From Mayfieldus sp963772265 (GTDB lineage Bacteria; Actinomycetota; Thermoleophilia; Solirubrobacterales; 70-9), in assembly GCA_963772265.1 (NCBI GenBank), contig CAVYWS010000004.1:62001-126000 (forward strand): a stretch of 64,000 bases of DNA, written 5' to 3'. The notes below the pieces were generated by a model. The model worked only from the letters and a program-made list of their open reading frames with translations, ran no database searches and was not told the origin of the DNA. A program made the translations under genes and the position numbers. Below are positions 1 to 9,548 of this stretch, one piece after another (positions within the stretch are counted from its first letter, which is position 1; every line of letters starts with the position of its first letter).

Positions 1-94
1 ATCCCTGTCTGAGCGATGAGGCTCGCTCCATAACCGCGGTACGTGCCGCTGATGGCCTCTACCCAAGTCAACCGCGACTCGTGGAGGCCTTTCG

Positions 95-1326
95 ATGGAT
101 CCGGTTCAGCTCGCAGCAGTCCTCGCCGCGGTGGTCGTGCTCGCCAGCATGATCTCGGTCGAGGTCGGGCTCTCGGTCGCGCTGATCGAGCTCGGCCTCG
201 GGGTCGTCGTCGGCAACATCTTCAGCCTCGACCCGAACAGCGACTGGCTCGACTTCGTCGCCAGCTTCGCGTCGATCGTGCTCACGTTCCTGGCCGGCGC
301 CGAGGTCGATCCCGACGACTTCCGCGAGCGCTTCGGCGCCTCGGTCGGCGATCGGGCTGGTCTCGTTCGTCGGGCCGTTCGTCGTCGCCGGGCTGGTCGC
401 GTACGGGCGCGCTCGGCTGGACCGCCGAAGGCGGCGCTGATCGCGGGCACGGCGCTCTCGACGACCTCGCTGGCCGTCGTCTACGCGGTGCTGGTCGAGA
501 CCGGGCTCAACTCGACCCGGATCGGCAAGCTGATCATGAGCGCCTGCTTCGTCACCGACATGGCGACGGCGATCGCGCTCTCGGCGATCTTCATCAAGCC
601 GAACGCCTGGTTTCCGGTCTTCCTGGTCGTCTCGATCGCGCTGATCGTCGGCGCTGCCGAAGATCGCGCCGTGGTTCTTCCGCCGCTACGGCGACCGCGT
701 GATCGAGCCGGAGATCAAGCTCGATCTTCGTCTGCCTGTTCGTACTGATGGTGGCTCGCCGACGCCGCCAAGGGCCACGCCGTGCTGCCCGCCTTCATCC
801 TCGGCCTGGTGATGTCCCGCCACTACCAGCAGCACCGCAGGAGCAGGAGCGCCTGCGCGTGGTCGCCTTCGCCTTCCTGACGCCCGTTCTTCTTCCTGCG
901 GGGCGGCCTCAACGTCTCGCTCGGGGCCGTGTTCGCGAACCTCGGGATCCTCGGCGCTGCTCTTCGCGGCGAAGATGGTCCCCAAGGTCGGCCTGATCCT
1001 GCCGCTGGCGCGCCGCTACGTGCCCGAGCACGCGACGTTCACGACGTTGCTGATGAGCACCGGGCTGACCTTCGGGACGATCTCGCTCGCTCTACGGCCT
1101 GAACGCCGGGATCATCGACAGGACCCAGTTCTCGCTGCTGGTGACCGTGGTCGTCATGTCGGCGATCGTGCCGACGGCGATCGCGCAGCGCTGGTACTCG
1201 CCCGACGTCGAGGCAGAGCGCTGGCCGATCAGCGAGGGCCATGACAGTCCTTGTGCGGTCGTCGCTGCTAAAGAGCTGAAATCGGCCAATTTGCTCTTTA
1301 GCGCCTGCGGGGGAATCGACCGCTAG
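95..1326 (+). CDS. Cation:proton antiporter (Kef/NhaP-like), frameshifted
   Basis: Monovalent cation/H+ antiporter of the inner membrane. The start ATG has GGAGG seven bases upstream (83-87). The first ~85 residues, with two hydrophobic segments (VEVGLSVALIELGLGVVVGN and the following FASIVLTFLAGAEVDP), lie in one frame. The family signature continues in other frames: ALIAGTALSTTSLAVVYAV near 434-492, then GHAVLPAFILGLVMSR near 775-820, then STGLTFGTIS near 1057-1085. At least four frame changes are needed, with no loss of conserved blocks, so indels in the sequence are more likely than decay. The exact stop is uncertain (1244 or 1326, depending on the last frame). It stands alone, with no obvious operon partner. 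Confidence 0.8.
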
Positions 1327-2299
1327 GCGCGCGCGCGGCGGGTGCGCCATCGCTTGCCACCATCGCCAGGCGGCCGTAAAAGTCAGGCCTCGTCGGCCGA
1401 CACCCCTCCGGGCTCGAGCTGGGCGTCGGTGAAGGTGGATCCGGACCGGCTCGTCGTCGGGTCGGTGGCACGCCGCGGCGACCTCTCGCCTTTACCCGCT
1501 CGGTCACCGCCTTGGCGCCGTCGTGGTCGGCGTCCGGGGAGCAGCAGCACGAATTCGTCGCCGCCCCAGCGGAAGGCGCGGTCCGGCAGGCGCAGCTCGT
1601 TGCCACCGAGCGAGAGCGTGACGCCGTCGCAGCGCCTTTGTCTCCTTCGAGGTGACCGAAGAGATCGTTGATCTCCTTGAAGTGCTCGATGTCGCCCATC
1701 GCCATGCTCAGCGGCGTCCCCATCCGGTTGGCGCGCGAGATCTCGTCCAGCAGCGCCTCCTCGAAGGCCCGCCGGTTGCTCGATTCCGGTCAGGCGGTCG
1801 ACGCGCGCCTCCTCGCGGGCCTCCTCCTCGTCGAGCTGCCCCTGACCAGCGCCGGGTCCGGATCCCCTCCGAGCATCAGGTAGTGGGGAGCGCGAAGCTC
1901 CAGCCCGACTCCAGCAGCAGGAACCCGGACCGAGGGCGTTGGCGGCGAGGTCGCCGCTCGCAACAGTCGTCATAGACCAGCGGTGCGGCCAGGCTCGCTG
2001 GCCCGCGAGCACCAGGTAGCAGGCTCGATCACTCAGCTCTGCGAGTAGACCGCGGCTGACGAACAGCAGCGGGACTGAGAAGACCGTGACTCTAGGGCTC
2101 GCCTGGCTGCCGCCCGCGAGCCACTGCGAGACTGAGATCGTCGAAGGGGCTGGCGATAGGCTAGACGATCCTTCCATTCCGCTCGTACGTCCACATCAGG
2201 ACGGCCAACGTGGATCAGCATCGTGGCGGTCAAAACAGGGCCCCCGGCCGCCAGAGCGATGCCGATCGCCCAGCCGGCGTTTCCGATCTGGTCGCTCAA
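1298..2299 (-). CDS. GGDEF-domain diguanylate cyclase, frameshifted
   Basis: Probable diguanylate cyclase that makes c-di-GMP from two GTP. Read on the minus strand, the N-terminus is MSDQIGNAGWAIGIALAAGG, followed by a poorly resolved sensor part of ~150 residues. The catalytic domain is spread over three frames: a block with MGDIEHFKEINDLFGHLEGD near 1645-1710, then RWGGDEFVLLLP near 1535-1580, which contains the GGDEF active-site loop. The C-terminus ends near 1298-1383 depending on frame. No transmembrane segment or named sensor domain is recognisable in the N-terminal half. Its 3' end overlaps the end of the antiporter in convergent orientation. The GGDEF assignment is firm; exact ends are not. 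Confidence 0.75.
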
Positions 2300-2468
2300 G
2301 CGGGCTGAACGGCCAGAGCATCAACGCGAAGCGGCGACCCTGAGATGGCCGAGAAGGAGGCGCGGCCTATCCGGCGCACCAGATCGATGTCGAGCCCCCC
2401 CAGTAGGGATCGGCTTTCTTCGCGGCTTCGATGTCGGATCAGCGGTTGCATGCTCATTTGATGTTCGT

Positions 2469-3333
2469 GTGAACGCCGGGTCTGCCGCTTTAGCCTCCGC
2501 CTCGCTGTATAAGGCCGACGATCGCACCTCACGGAGAGCATCCAGCCGCGCCGGTGCACTCATGGGCGTGGTCAACGTCACGCCGGACTCCTTCTCGGAC
2601 GGGGGCGAGTTCCTCGATCTAGGGCGGGCGATCGACACGGGCGAGAGCCTCGCGGCTGCGGGCGCCGGCGTCCTCGACGTCGGTGGCGAGTCCACCCGCC
2701 CCGGGGCGGCCGCGGTGAGCGGGGAAGGAGGAACACGCCCCGCGTCGGCCCGGTGATCGAGGGTCTCGCCGCGTCCCCGGCGAGGTCTCGATCGACACCT
2801 CGAAAGCTGGCGGTGGCCGACGCGGCGCTCGACGCCGGCGCGCAGATGGTCAACGACATCTCGGCCTTCGCGACGAGCCGCACATCGCCGAGGTCTGCGC
2901 CGAGCCGGCGTCGAGCTCGTCCTCATGCACCGCCTGGGGACGCCGCGAACGATGCAGACGACCCGCGCTACGACGACGTCGCGGACGACGTCAAGGGCTG
3001 CCTCGCCGAGCGACGGGCGCGGTCCGAACAGGGGGTCGCCGAGGAGCGCATCTCGTCGATCCCGGGATCGGCTTCGGCAAGACCGTCGAGCACAACCTCG
3101 AGGTGTTGCGCCGCCTCCGGAGCTGACCTCGCTCGGGCGCCCGCGGCTCGTCGGCACGTCGCGCAAGAGGTTCATCGGAAAGGTCTCCGGCGCCGAGGTC
3201 GACGCGCGCCTCGCCGCCACCGCCGCCAGCTGCGCAATCGCCTCGGGTCGGGGCCGGGATGGTGCGCGTCCACGACGTCCTCGAGGTGGCGGAGGGGATG
3301 CGGGTCGCGGCGGCGATCCTCGCTGCCGGCTAG
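2469..3333 (+). CDS. folP: Dihydropteroate synthase, frameshifted
   Basis: Joins 6-hydroxymethyl-7,8-dihydropterin diphosphate to p-aminobenzoate in folate synthesis. The family signature MGVVNVTPDSFSDGG begins at 2561 and DVGGESTRPGA follows near 2675. Later parts run in other frames: MVNDISAF near 2850, the substrate-binding block GTSRKRFIGKVSGAEVD near 3155-3205, and a C-terminus ending in AAILAAG at 3330. The GTG at 2469 is chosen because it supplies the ~30 residues that normally precede the first signature. Several single-base indels are needed. The gene opens the folate cluster folP-folB-folK, with a thioesterase-like gene on the opposite strand in between. Confidence 0.85.
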
Positions 3334-4052
3334 AAGCCGCCCTTGAGCTCGATCCAGAGCCCCTTGGCGGCCGCGACCAGCTCGCCGTCGGGGGTGAAGA
3401 TCGCGGTGCCGCTGAGGTGCTTGCGTCGGTCGTGGTGAAAGGGCCAGCCGACCGCCACGTAGGTGGCCCCGGGTGTGACCGGTCCGTAGAGCTGCCCGGT
3501 CATCCGCCCCAGCATCACGACGTCGATCTCGGGGAGCAGCATCAGCGAGCAGCCGCCTGGGCAGTCAAGCGCCGCCCAGACGACCTCCGGCGCGACCGAG
3601 CCGTCCTCGAGCGGCAGCCCCTCGTCGACCTCCCAGGGCGAGGCGATCACGTCGTCACGGCCGGGCACCGGGCCCGCGATCACCCGCAGCCCGTCTCCCG
3701 GGCCGGCGCTCGGGGCCGCAGACGAAGCAGCTCGCATAGGGGGAGTGCCGGTGCAGCGGCGAGGCCTCGCGTCCCGCTTCGGCTTCAGCCAGGGTGACCG
3801 GCTCGGGAAGCTCGAGCTCGAGCGGTTCGGGGGCCCGCGCCTCGGCGATCAGGGTCTCGCCGTCGAACAGGCGCACACCCGGTCCCTCCTCGCGCACCTC
3901 CATCTCGGTGTCCAGCGGCGGCGGCGAGCGCAGCGTCACCTCGGCCAGCCGCGGATCGACGTGGCGGGCGATCACCCCGCAGGCGTAGCCGCCGTGGGCG
4001 CTCTGCGGGCGGGCCGTTGAAGCGTCCCGTCGATGACGATCGTCGCGGCCAT
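3330..4052 (-). CDS. Hotdog-fold thioesterase-like protein, frameshifted
   Basis: Resembles the acyl-CoA thioesterase-like/hotdog proteins of actinobacteria. The minus-strand start MAATIVIDGTL at 4052 is followed, after a frame change near 4015, by QSAHGGYACGVIARHVDP, the usual N-terminal hotdog motif. After another shift near 3700 come DGSVAPEVVWAALDCPGG, a TGQLYGPVTPG segment and the C-terminal strand LSGTAIFTPDGELVAAAKG. About 240 residues, which suits two fused hotdog halves. Its stop overlaps the folP stop by three bases (convergent) and its start lies 29 bases from folB (divergent), so it interrupts the folate cluster. Substrate unknown. Confidence 0.65.
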
Positions 4053-4081
4053 GACTGGACTCTCTCAGAGATACTGCGGCC

Positions 4082-4504
4082 GTGGAATCGCACGGAAACG
4101 GGCCCGAGACCAGCGTCGAGGTCGAGCTGCGCGGCCTCTCGATCTACACCCACCACGGGGTGAGCGACGCCGAGCGCGAGGTCGGCCAGCGGCTCGAGTT
4201 CGACCTCAGCTTCGACGTCCCCGACTGCGACGCGGTGCTGACCGACCGCCTCGAGGACACGGTCGACTACGCCGAGGTCTGCGACATCGTCGCCCTCGCC
4301 GCCACCGAGCGCAACTACAAGACCCTGGAGCGGCTCTGCAAGGTGATCGGCGAGCGGCTGATGGAGCGCTTCGGCTGCGAGCAGGTGCGGGTGCGGGCCG
4401 CCAAGCCCGAGCCGCCGCTGCCGCTGGCGATGCAGGAGGTCGCGGTCGAGGTCACGCACCATCGCGAGGAGCCCGAAGAGGCCGGGGAGGACGGGGAAGA
4501 CTGA
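4082..4504 (+). CDS. folB: Dihydroneopterin aldolase
   Basis: Converts 7,8-dihydroneopterin to 6-hydroxymethyl-7,8-dihydropterin and glycolaldehyde. The frame is intact for 140 residues from a GTG at 4082. Family features are visible in order: VELRGLSIYTHHGVSDAERE near residues 14-33, DTVDYAEVCDIV near 60-71 (the conserved DxVDY), and KTLERLCKVIGERL near 80-93 carrying the substrate-binding Glu. The C-terminus has an acidic tail of about 15 residues (EEPEEAGEDGED) beyond the usual family length. The stop overlaps the start of folK, so the two are probably translationally coupled. Confidence 0.92.
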   Translation: MESHGNGPETSVEVELRGLSIYTHHGVSDAEREVGQRLEFDLSFDVPDCDAVLTDRLEDTVDYAEVCDIVALAATERNYKTLERLCKVIGERLMERFGCEQVRVRAAKPEPPLPLAMQEVAVEVTHHREEPEEAGEDGED

Positions 4505-5010
4505 CGCGGACCGGCTACCTCGGGCTGGGCTCCAACGTCGGCGACCGCGAGGAGCACCTGCGCGCCGCGGTGCGGCTGCTCACCGAGCACGGGGTCGAGG
4601 TCGAAGCGGTCTCCTCGCTCTATGAGACCGAGCCGGTGGGCGAGATCCTCGACCAGCCCGACTTCCTCAACGCCGCCGCGCGGATCTCGCACCGACGCTC
4701 GGGCCCGAGCAGCTGCTCGACCTCTGCAAGGTGCATTGAGCTCGAGCAGGGCCGCGTGTTCGGCGGCCCCCGTCACGGGCCGCGGCCGCTGGACGTCGAC
4801 CTGCTGCTGCTCGAGGACCTTCAGGTGAGCAGCGAACGGCTGACCCTGCCGCATCCCGAGGTGACCAGCCGCCGCTTCGTGCTCGAGCCGCTGCTCGAGC
4901 TCGACCCGGAGCTGCAGCTTCCCGACGGGACCCGGCTCGCCGACGGCTCTGGCGGTCGCTCGGCGAGGCCGAGCGGGTGGAGCGGGTCGGGGCGCTGCAG
5001 CCTCGCTAGG
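4501..5010 (+). CDS. folK: 2-amino-4-hydroxy-6-hydroxymethyldihydropteridine pyrophosphokinase, frameshifted
   Basis: Transfers pyrophosphate from ATP to 6-hydroxymethyl-7,8-dihydropterin, the step before FolP. GYLGLGSNVGDREEHL opens the protein and SLYETEPVGEILDQPDFLNA follows near 4615-4670. A short out-of-frame stretch at ~4690-4735 is flanked by two compensating indels; then FGGPRHGPRPLDVDLLLLED gives the RxxxxxGPRxxDxDLL signature, with TLPHPEVTSRRFVLEPLLEL after it. Only a CTG (4501) is available as first codon in this frame, overlapping the folB stop, so the annotated start is tentative. A last shift near 4955 leads to the stop at 5008-5010. Confidence 0.85.
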
Positions 5011-5770
5011 CGGCCGGCGCCGGGGCCGACTGCGCGCAGCGGCTCGAGCCAGGCGGGCGGCAGGATCGGCGGCGCCTGCCCCGGGATAGTCGGGGTTGAC
5101 CCGCATCGCGAGGCTGGCCGGCCGGGTGGTCGGCGATCAGCGGCCGCAGGTCGTCGAGCGTCATCGCGAGGCGGATGCTGGGCGCGATCTGAAAGTCGGC
5201 GGCGTTGAGCTGCTCGCCGTCGAGCACCCCGGCCTCGCACCAGTCGTCGATCCGCTTCAGCATCCCCGGCAGCGCCGCGAGGTCGTGGCGCACGTTCTCG
5301 TCGTTGGCCTCGTTGAGGCGCGCCGCGGCGGCGACGATCGGCCCGCCGGTCTTGACCGCCAGCCCGACCGGAATACCCAGCCGCGCCCCCTCCGAATAGC
5401 TGCGCATGACGGAGCGGTCGCGCTTGATCGCGTTCCAGAGGATGCGCCGGATCGGCGCCTGCAGGTCCTCGTCGCCGAAGCGCTCCGCCTCCTCGACCTC
5501 GGTGCGAAGCTCGGGCTGATCGGGGAACAGGGGCGGCTGGGGCTGAAGCCGGTCGAGCTCACGGCGATCTTCGCGCGATCCCTGGATGCGGCGGCCGTCG
5601 ATCTTGATCGCCGGCACCGTGATCCCGGGGAAGCGCATCGCCTTCAGCACGCCCTTGGATATCACCGGCATCAGGTCGGTGCGCTCGTAGGGGATCCCCT
5701 TGTGGTCGAGCATCAGCATCACAGCGGCCGACGGGTGCGAGCCGGGAATCACGTACAGACGCACGTCCAC
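5006..5770 (-). CDS. Glutathione S-transferase N-terminal (thioredoxin-fold) domain protein
   Basis: GST-like protein. From a GTG at 5770 it reads VDVRLYVIPGSHPSAAVML, the beta1-alpha1 unit of a GST thioredoxin fold with Ser/His where the active-site residue normally sits. The cis-Pro strand follows as FPGITVPAIKIDGRRIQGS (residues ~47-66), then an all-helical C-terminal half with LNAADFQIAPSIRLAMTLDD, the usual GST helix. A frame change near 5140 precedes the last ~35 residues. It converges on folK, the ends overlapping by five bases, and is divergent from coaX, whose start is 37 bases away. Substrate not deducible. Confidence 0.75.
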   Translation of the reverse strand: MDVRLYVIPGSHPSAAVMLMLDHKGIPYERTDLMPVISKGVLKAMRFPGITVPAIKIDGRRIQGSREDRRELDRLQPQPPLFPDQPELRTEVEEAERFGDEDLQAPIRRILWNAIKRDRSVMRSYSEGARLGIPVGLAVKTGGPIVAAAARLNEANDENVRHDLAALPGMLKRIDDWCEAGVLDGEQLNAADFQIAPSIRLAMTLDDLRPLIADHPAGQPRDAGQPRLSRGRRRRSCRPPGSSRCAQSAPAPAA

Positions 5771-5807
5771 GCCCCGGATCCTATGCCAGCCCAGCGATAA
5801 TCGGCCC

Positions 5808-6575
5808 GTGCTCCTGGCGATAGACGTCGGCAACACGCAGACCCACATCGGCGCCTTCGACGGCGCCGAGCTGATCGAGCACTGGCGCATCGGCACCGAA
5901 GCCGAGGCGACCGCCGACGAGCTGGCGATCCGGGTCTCAAGCGTGCTCGAGCTGCGCGGCCTGGCCCTCGACGGGATCGACGGCTCGATCGTCTCCTCGG
6001 TGGTGCCTCCGCTGACGCCCGAGTACGGGCGGATGGCGGAGCGCTACCTGGCCGCCCGCCACCTAAGCGTCGTGCCCGGGATCAAGACCGGGATCGTGAT
6101 CCGGATGGACAACCCGCGCGAGCTCGGCGCCGACCGGCTGGTCAACGCCGTCGCCGCCTATGGACCGCTTTGGCGGGCCCTGCGCCGTGGTCGACTTCGG
6201 TACCGCGATCACCTTCGACGCGATCTCGGCTCAGGGCGAGTACCTCGGCGGGGTGATCGAGCCAGGGCGTTCGGATCTCGATGGAGGCGTTGACCAACGC
6301 GGCGGCGAAGCTCCCCAACGTCGAGCTGGCCGAGCCGCCGGGGGTGATCGGCAAGACAACCCAGGCGAGCATGCAGTCGGGAATCATCTACGGCTTCGCC
6401 GGCGCGATCGACGCGATCGCGCGGCGGGTGAAGGTCGAGCTCGGCGAGGACAGGCCGCTTCATCGCCACCGGCGGTGGCGCCGATGTGATCGTGCCCTTC
6501 TGCGACACGATCGACGAGGTCGACGACCTGCTGACCCTGACCGGCCTGCGGCTCATCTGGGACCTCAATGCCTGA
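5808..6575 (+). CDS. coaX: Type III pantothenate kinase, frameshifted
   Basis: Phosphorylates pantothenate, the first step to coenzyme A, with an ASKHA fold. A GTG at 5808 gives VLLAIDVGNTQTHIGAFDG, the phosphate-1 motif typical of CoaX. SIVSSVVPPLTPEY and NPRELGADRLVNAVAAY follow, the latter the pantothenate-binding D-R motif. After a shift near 6165 come AVVDFGTAITFDAISAQGEY (phosphate-2) and EYLGGVIEPG; after a second near 6275 GIIYGFAGAIDAI; after a third near 6455 ATGGGADVIVPF and the end DLNA at 6572. Three indels therefore interrupt an otherwise full-length (~255 aa) gene. Its stop overlaps the dus start. Confidence 0.88.
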
Positions 6576-7573
6576 GAACGGCGCACAGCCGCCGCTCACC
6601 GATCCATTCTCGATCGGCGGCGTTCGGATCTCCAACCGGGTCCTGCTCGCGCCGCTGGCCGGGATCGGCAACTGGTTCGTGCGCCTGCAGGCGCGCCGCC
6701 ACGGCGCCGGGCTGGCGGTCTCGGAGATGGTCTCCAGCTTCGGGCTTCACTACCGAAACGAGCGCACAATGCGCGAGCTGATGCGCATCCATCCCGACGA
6801 GCATCCGGTCTCGGTACAGCTCTTCGGGCACGATCCGGAGGTGATGCGCTCGGGCGCCGCGATCGCCGCCGAGGCCGGCGCCGACCTGATCGACATCAAC
6901 ATGGGCTGCCCGGTGCGCAAGGTACTGAAGACCGGGGCGGGGGCGGCCCTGCTCCACGACCGCCACCTCGCCCTCGAGTTGGCCCGCGGAGCGATCGCGG
7001 GCGGCGGGGTGCCGGTGACGGTGAAGCTGCGCTCGGGCCTGGAGCCCGGCGACCGCTCCGGCTTCGACCTCGCGGTGGCGCTGGTCGAGGAGGCCGGCGT
7101 GGCCGCGGTTGCCTTTCATCCCCGTGCCGCCGCAGCCGGCCACAAGGGCAGGCCCGACTACGCGCTCACCGCCGAGCTGGCCCAGCGCCTCGACGTCCCG
7201 GTGATCGTCTCCGGCGGCCTGCAGAGCGCCGAGGCTGCGCGCCGCGCCTACCGCGAGTCCCGCGCCGACGCGGTGATGATCGCCCGCGGGTCACTCGGCT
7301 GGCCCTCAATCTCGAGCAGCTGACCGGCCGCCGCAGCGAGCCGCCGGCCCGCGACGAGGTGGTGTGAGGAGCTGCTCTGGGTGATCGACCGCGCCGAGGA
7401 GCACTTCGGGGCCGAGCGGGGCGGCCCGCAACCTGCGCAAGTTCTACCCCTGGTACCTGGACCGGCTCGACGCGCCGCGCGAGGTCACCGAGGAGCTACA
7501 GCGCCGCGCCGACCTGGATCGGGCGCGGGAGCTGATCGAGCCACTCGCGGGCCCAGCACCGGTGCCCGCCTAG
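6568..7573 (+). CDS. dus: tRNA-dihydrouridine synthase, frameshifted 3' end
   Basis: FMN-dependent reduction of uridines in the tRNA D-loop. The ATG at 6568 lies inside the end of coaX. The TIM barrel reads intact for ~240 residues: NRVLLAPLAGIGNWFVRLQA, SVQLFGHDPEVM, then DLIDINMGCPVRKVLKTGAG with the active-site Cys (MGCP, near residue 115), VTVKLRSG, and VIVSGGLQSAEAA near the phosphate site. From ~7300 three indels scatter the C-terminal helical domain over frames (EELLWVIDRAEEHFG, LRKFYPWYLDRL), which ends at GPAPVPA, 7570. Order coaX-dus agrees with the Bacillus folK-dus-lysS neighbourhood. The Dus subtype (A, B or C) is not resolved. Confidence 0.9.
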
Positions 7574-7600
7574 ACGTCTCGCCGCTGGGCGTTGCGGGCC

Positions 7601-7659
7601 CGGACACCCTCCGCGCACCCCGCCACCCTCTGCGTGCCCCGACACCCTCCCGCGCACCC
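7601..7659. repeat. Three degenerate 19-20-bp tandem repeats
   Basis: Three head-to-tail copies of a CACCCTCYGCGYRCCC-like unit (7601-7620, 7621-7639, 7640-7659) follow the dus stop. They lie in the 315-base noncoding stretch between dus and the convergent ADP-ribosylglycohydrolase gene, in which I see no gene. The last copy runs into the left arm of the inverted repeat at 7657. Confidence 0.6.
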
Positions 7660-7796
7660 TGGGGGTTTTCGGAAATTTCCGTGCGCCGAGAGACATTCTT
7701 TGCGCCTGAGCGAACTGGGTTAAACCTGGAGCAACGAATTCAACCCTGGGAATCGAATTTGCATCTGAGGCAAAGCTTTTCCGAAAACCCCCAGGG
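7657..7796. repeat. 18-bp perfect inverted repeat flanking 104 bases
   Basis: The arm CCCTGGGGGTTTTCGGAA (7657-7674) is repeated as its exact reverse complement at 7779-7796. The left arm runs into a 10-bp palindrome GGAAATTTCC (7671-7680). The enclosed segment is clearly more AT-rich than the surroundings and holds partial internal symmetries (AACCTGG / AACCCTGG). It sits between two convergent gene ends, so it could be a bidirectional terminator or a small miniature element. There is no T-tract directly after the right arm. Confidence 0.65.
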
Positions 7797-7888
7797 CATG
7801 CTGAAGGGGTCCCTTGTGTCCTCGGGACTCGTCCCCTTCGCTTGCCGTTCGGCCTACGCGGGCCCGACTGGGTCTAGAAGGGTTCGGC

Positions 7889-9083
7889 CTAGAAGGCCGA
7901 CTGCTCCAGCGGCGGCGGCGTGACCGGGCTCCGCAGGCACGGTCCAGGTGTCCGAGTCGACCTGGCCGCCGCGGGCCACGGTCAGCGCCCGCGCGACCTC
8001 TAGGTTGGCGGCGATCGCGCGGCGCAGCGTGTAGGAGGTGAACGGGAAGCGGCGGCCGTGGGCGATCCCGTGCGGTAGCGGAGCGGGATGCGGCTGCGGC
8101 CGAGCCAGGTGCCGAGGATGCCGGCGGCGTTGCTCGGATTGCAGTCGGAGTCCTGGCCGGCCCGGATCGAGATCCGGATCGTCCGCGCCAAGTCGCCGCG
8201 GCCGTAGAGCAGGCCGAGCAGCACGTAGCCGCCGTTGAGCTTCGCGTCGACGTTGAACTCACGTGTGCGTCGCGGTGTGCTTGACCGCCGGCGAATGGGC
8301 GTTCCAGCGCCGCTCCAGCCGGCGCCAGGTCGCCTTCCAGTCGCGCGGGTGAGCGGCGTGCCAGCGCAGGACGTCCTCGATCAACGCCCGGTAGGAGCTG
8401 CCCTTGGGCACCGATTCGCGGCCCGCCTCGACGATCGCCTCGATGCCGCGGGCGCGGAAGGCGGCGGCGTGCATCGCAGCGATCATCACGCCGCCGTAGA
8501 CGCCGTCACCGAAGTTGGTCACGTGGCCGACCCGCCAGGCGAGCTCGGCCGCGGCGTCGGGCTGCGCCGGCGCCGCCAGCCCGGTCCAGTCGGACTCGAT
8601 CTGAAAGTCGATGTCATCGGCGAAGCGGTTGTTGGCCGGGTCGCCCGAGAGCGGCGCCGGCGCTCAGGCCCGCAGCAGGTCGCGGGCGCGCAGGTTGGCG
8701 AAGAAGAGTGGGAACTCGGTGCGCGCGAACGCCGCGCCCCACTCGGGGAAGCCGGCGGACGGCCCGGCGGCGAGGGTGGCGTCGAGGAAAGGGATCTCGA
8801 CATAGGTCTCGTCGGACTCGCCGCCGAAGCTGTAGCGGTTGGCGCGCCGCAGGCTCCAGTCCGGCACCTGGTCCGCCGGGATCGTGCGGCCGCGATAGCG
8901 GAACTCGGTGGGGATGCCCCAGGCGCCGCCGATCAGCGCCCCGACCCAGCCGCCGGCGATCCGGTCACGGACGTCGCGCTGGCTGAGCTGGGCGGCCTCG
9001 GCCGGGGTCGCGGCCAGCGCCAGTGCGGCGGCCAGCGCCAGAGTGCTGAGCAGGGCGGAGAGGCAGCATCGACCGGAGCGCAT
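7889..9083 (-). CDS. Exported ADP-ribosylglycohydrolase-family protein, frameshifted
   Basis: Member of the DraG/ARH-like family, which removes ADP-ribose or related groups. The start at 9083 encodes a typical signal peptide: basic MRSGR, a hydrophobic run of Leu/Ala, then TPAEAAQ as likely cleavage site. The catalytic fold follows: DRIAGGWVGALIGGAWG near residues 40-56, ESDETYVEIPFLD with metal-binding acidic residues near 90. After shifts near 8660 and 8520 come TNFGDGVYGGVMIAAMHAAA and an FxARGIEAIV helix. A third shift near 8250 leads to GQDSDCNPSNAAGILGTW, the D-S-D metal motif. About 390 residues. The export signal is unusual for this fold. Confidence 0.75.
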
Positions 9084-9150
9084 TCGGTTTCAGGGTATGG
9101 CTAGCATGCCGCGCTCGCTGAAAGTGCGGGGACCGGATCGGAGGAATCGA

Positions 9151-9548
9151 ATGACTGCACGCAAATGGATCGCCACCGGGTTCAGGGTGGGCCTGCTCGG
9201 CATAGTCGTCGCCGGGATCGCCACCTCGGCCGGGGGGCCAATTCGGTCGCCACCGCCTCGTCGCACGGCTGCGACCTGACGCCGCACCAGCAGCGCCACC
9301 TCGGCGCCTCCTACGTGACCTCGCTCAAGGTCAGCAAGTGAGCTGCCCCAAGGGCCACAAGGTGGCCAAGGCCTTCCACGAGTGCCGCACCGAGGGCGGC
9401 AGCCGCAGGGCAAGTGCAACCAACGCGGTCCTCGGCTACAGCTGCAGCGAGCACCGCTTCGACGCGGTCCCGCGGGTCCAGTACAACTCGCGCGCGACCT
9501 GCAAGCGCGGCGGCAAGGTCTCAAGAACACCTACACGCAGACGGCTAG
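9151..9548 (+). CDS. Small Cys-rich secreted protein, frameshifted
   Basis: About 130 residues, unknown function. The ATG at 9151 has GGAGGA at 9140-9145. An N-terminal signal segment (FRVGLLGIVVAGIATSAGG) is followed by a frame change near 9235. The mature part holds regularly spaced cysteines: CDLTP, SCPKGHKVAKAFHECR, a CN-containing turn near 9417, VLGYSCSEHRFDAVPR and ATCKRGGKV, ending in NTYTQTAS after a last shift near 9525. The pattern suggests two or three disulfides in a compact extracellular domain. I have the impression that such proteins are common in Thermoleophilia, but have no search to confirm it. Its stop overlaps the stop of the SGNH gene by three bases. Confidence 0.65.

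Noticed and set aside
2469..3333. folP as a pseudogene.
   Set aside because: All signatures are present with only single-base shifts between them, and folate synthesis would be lost; indels in the sequence are the simpler explanation.
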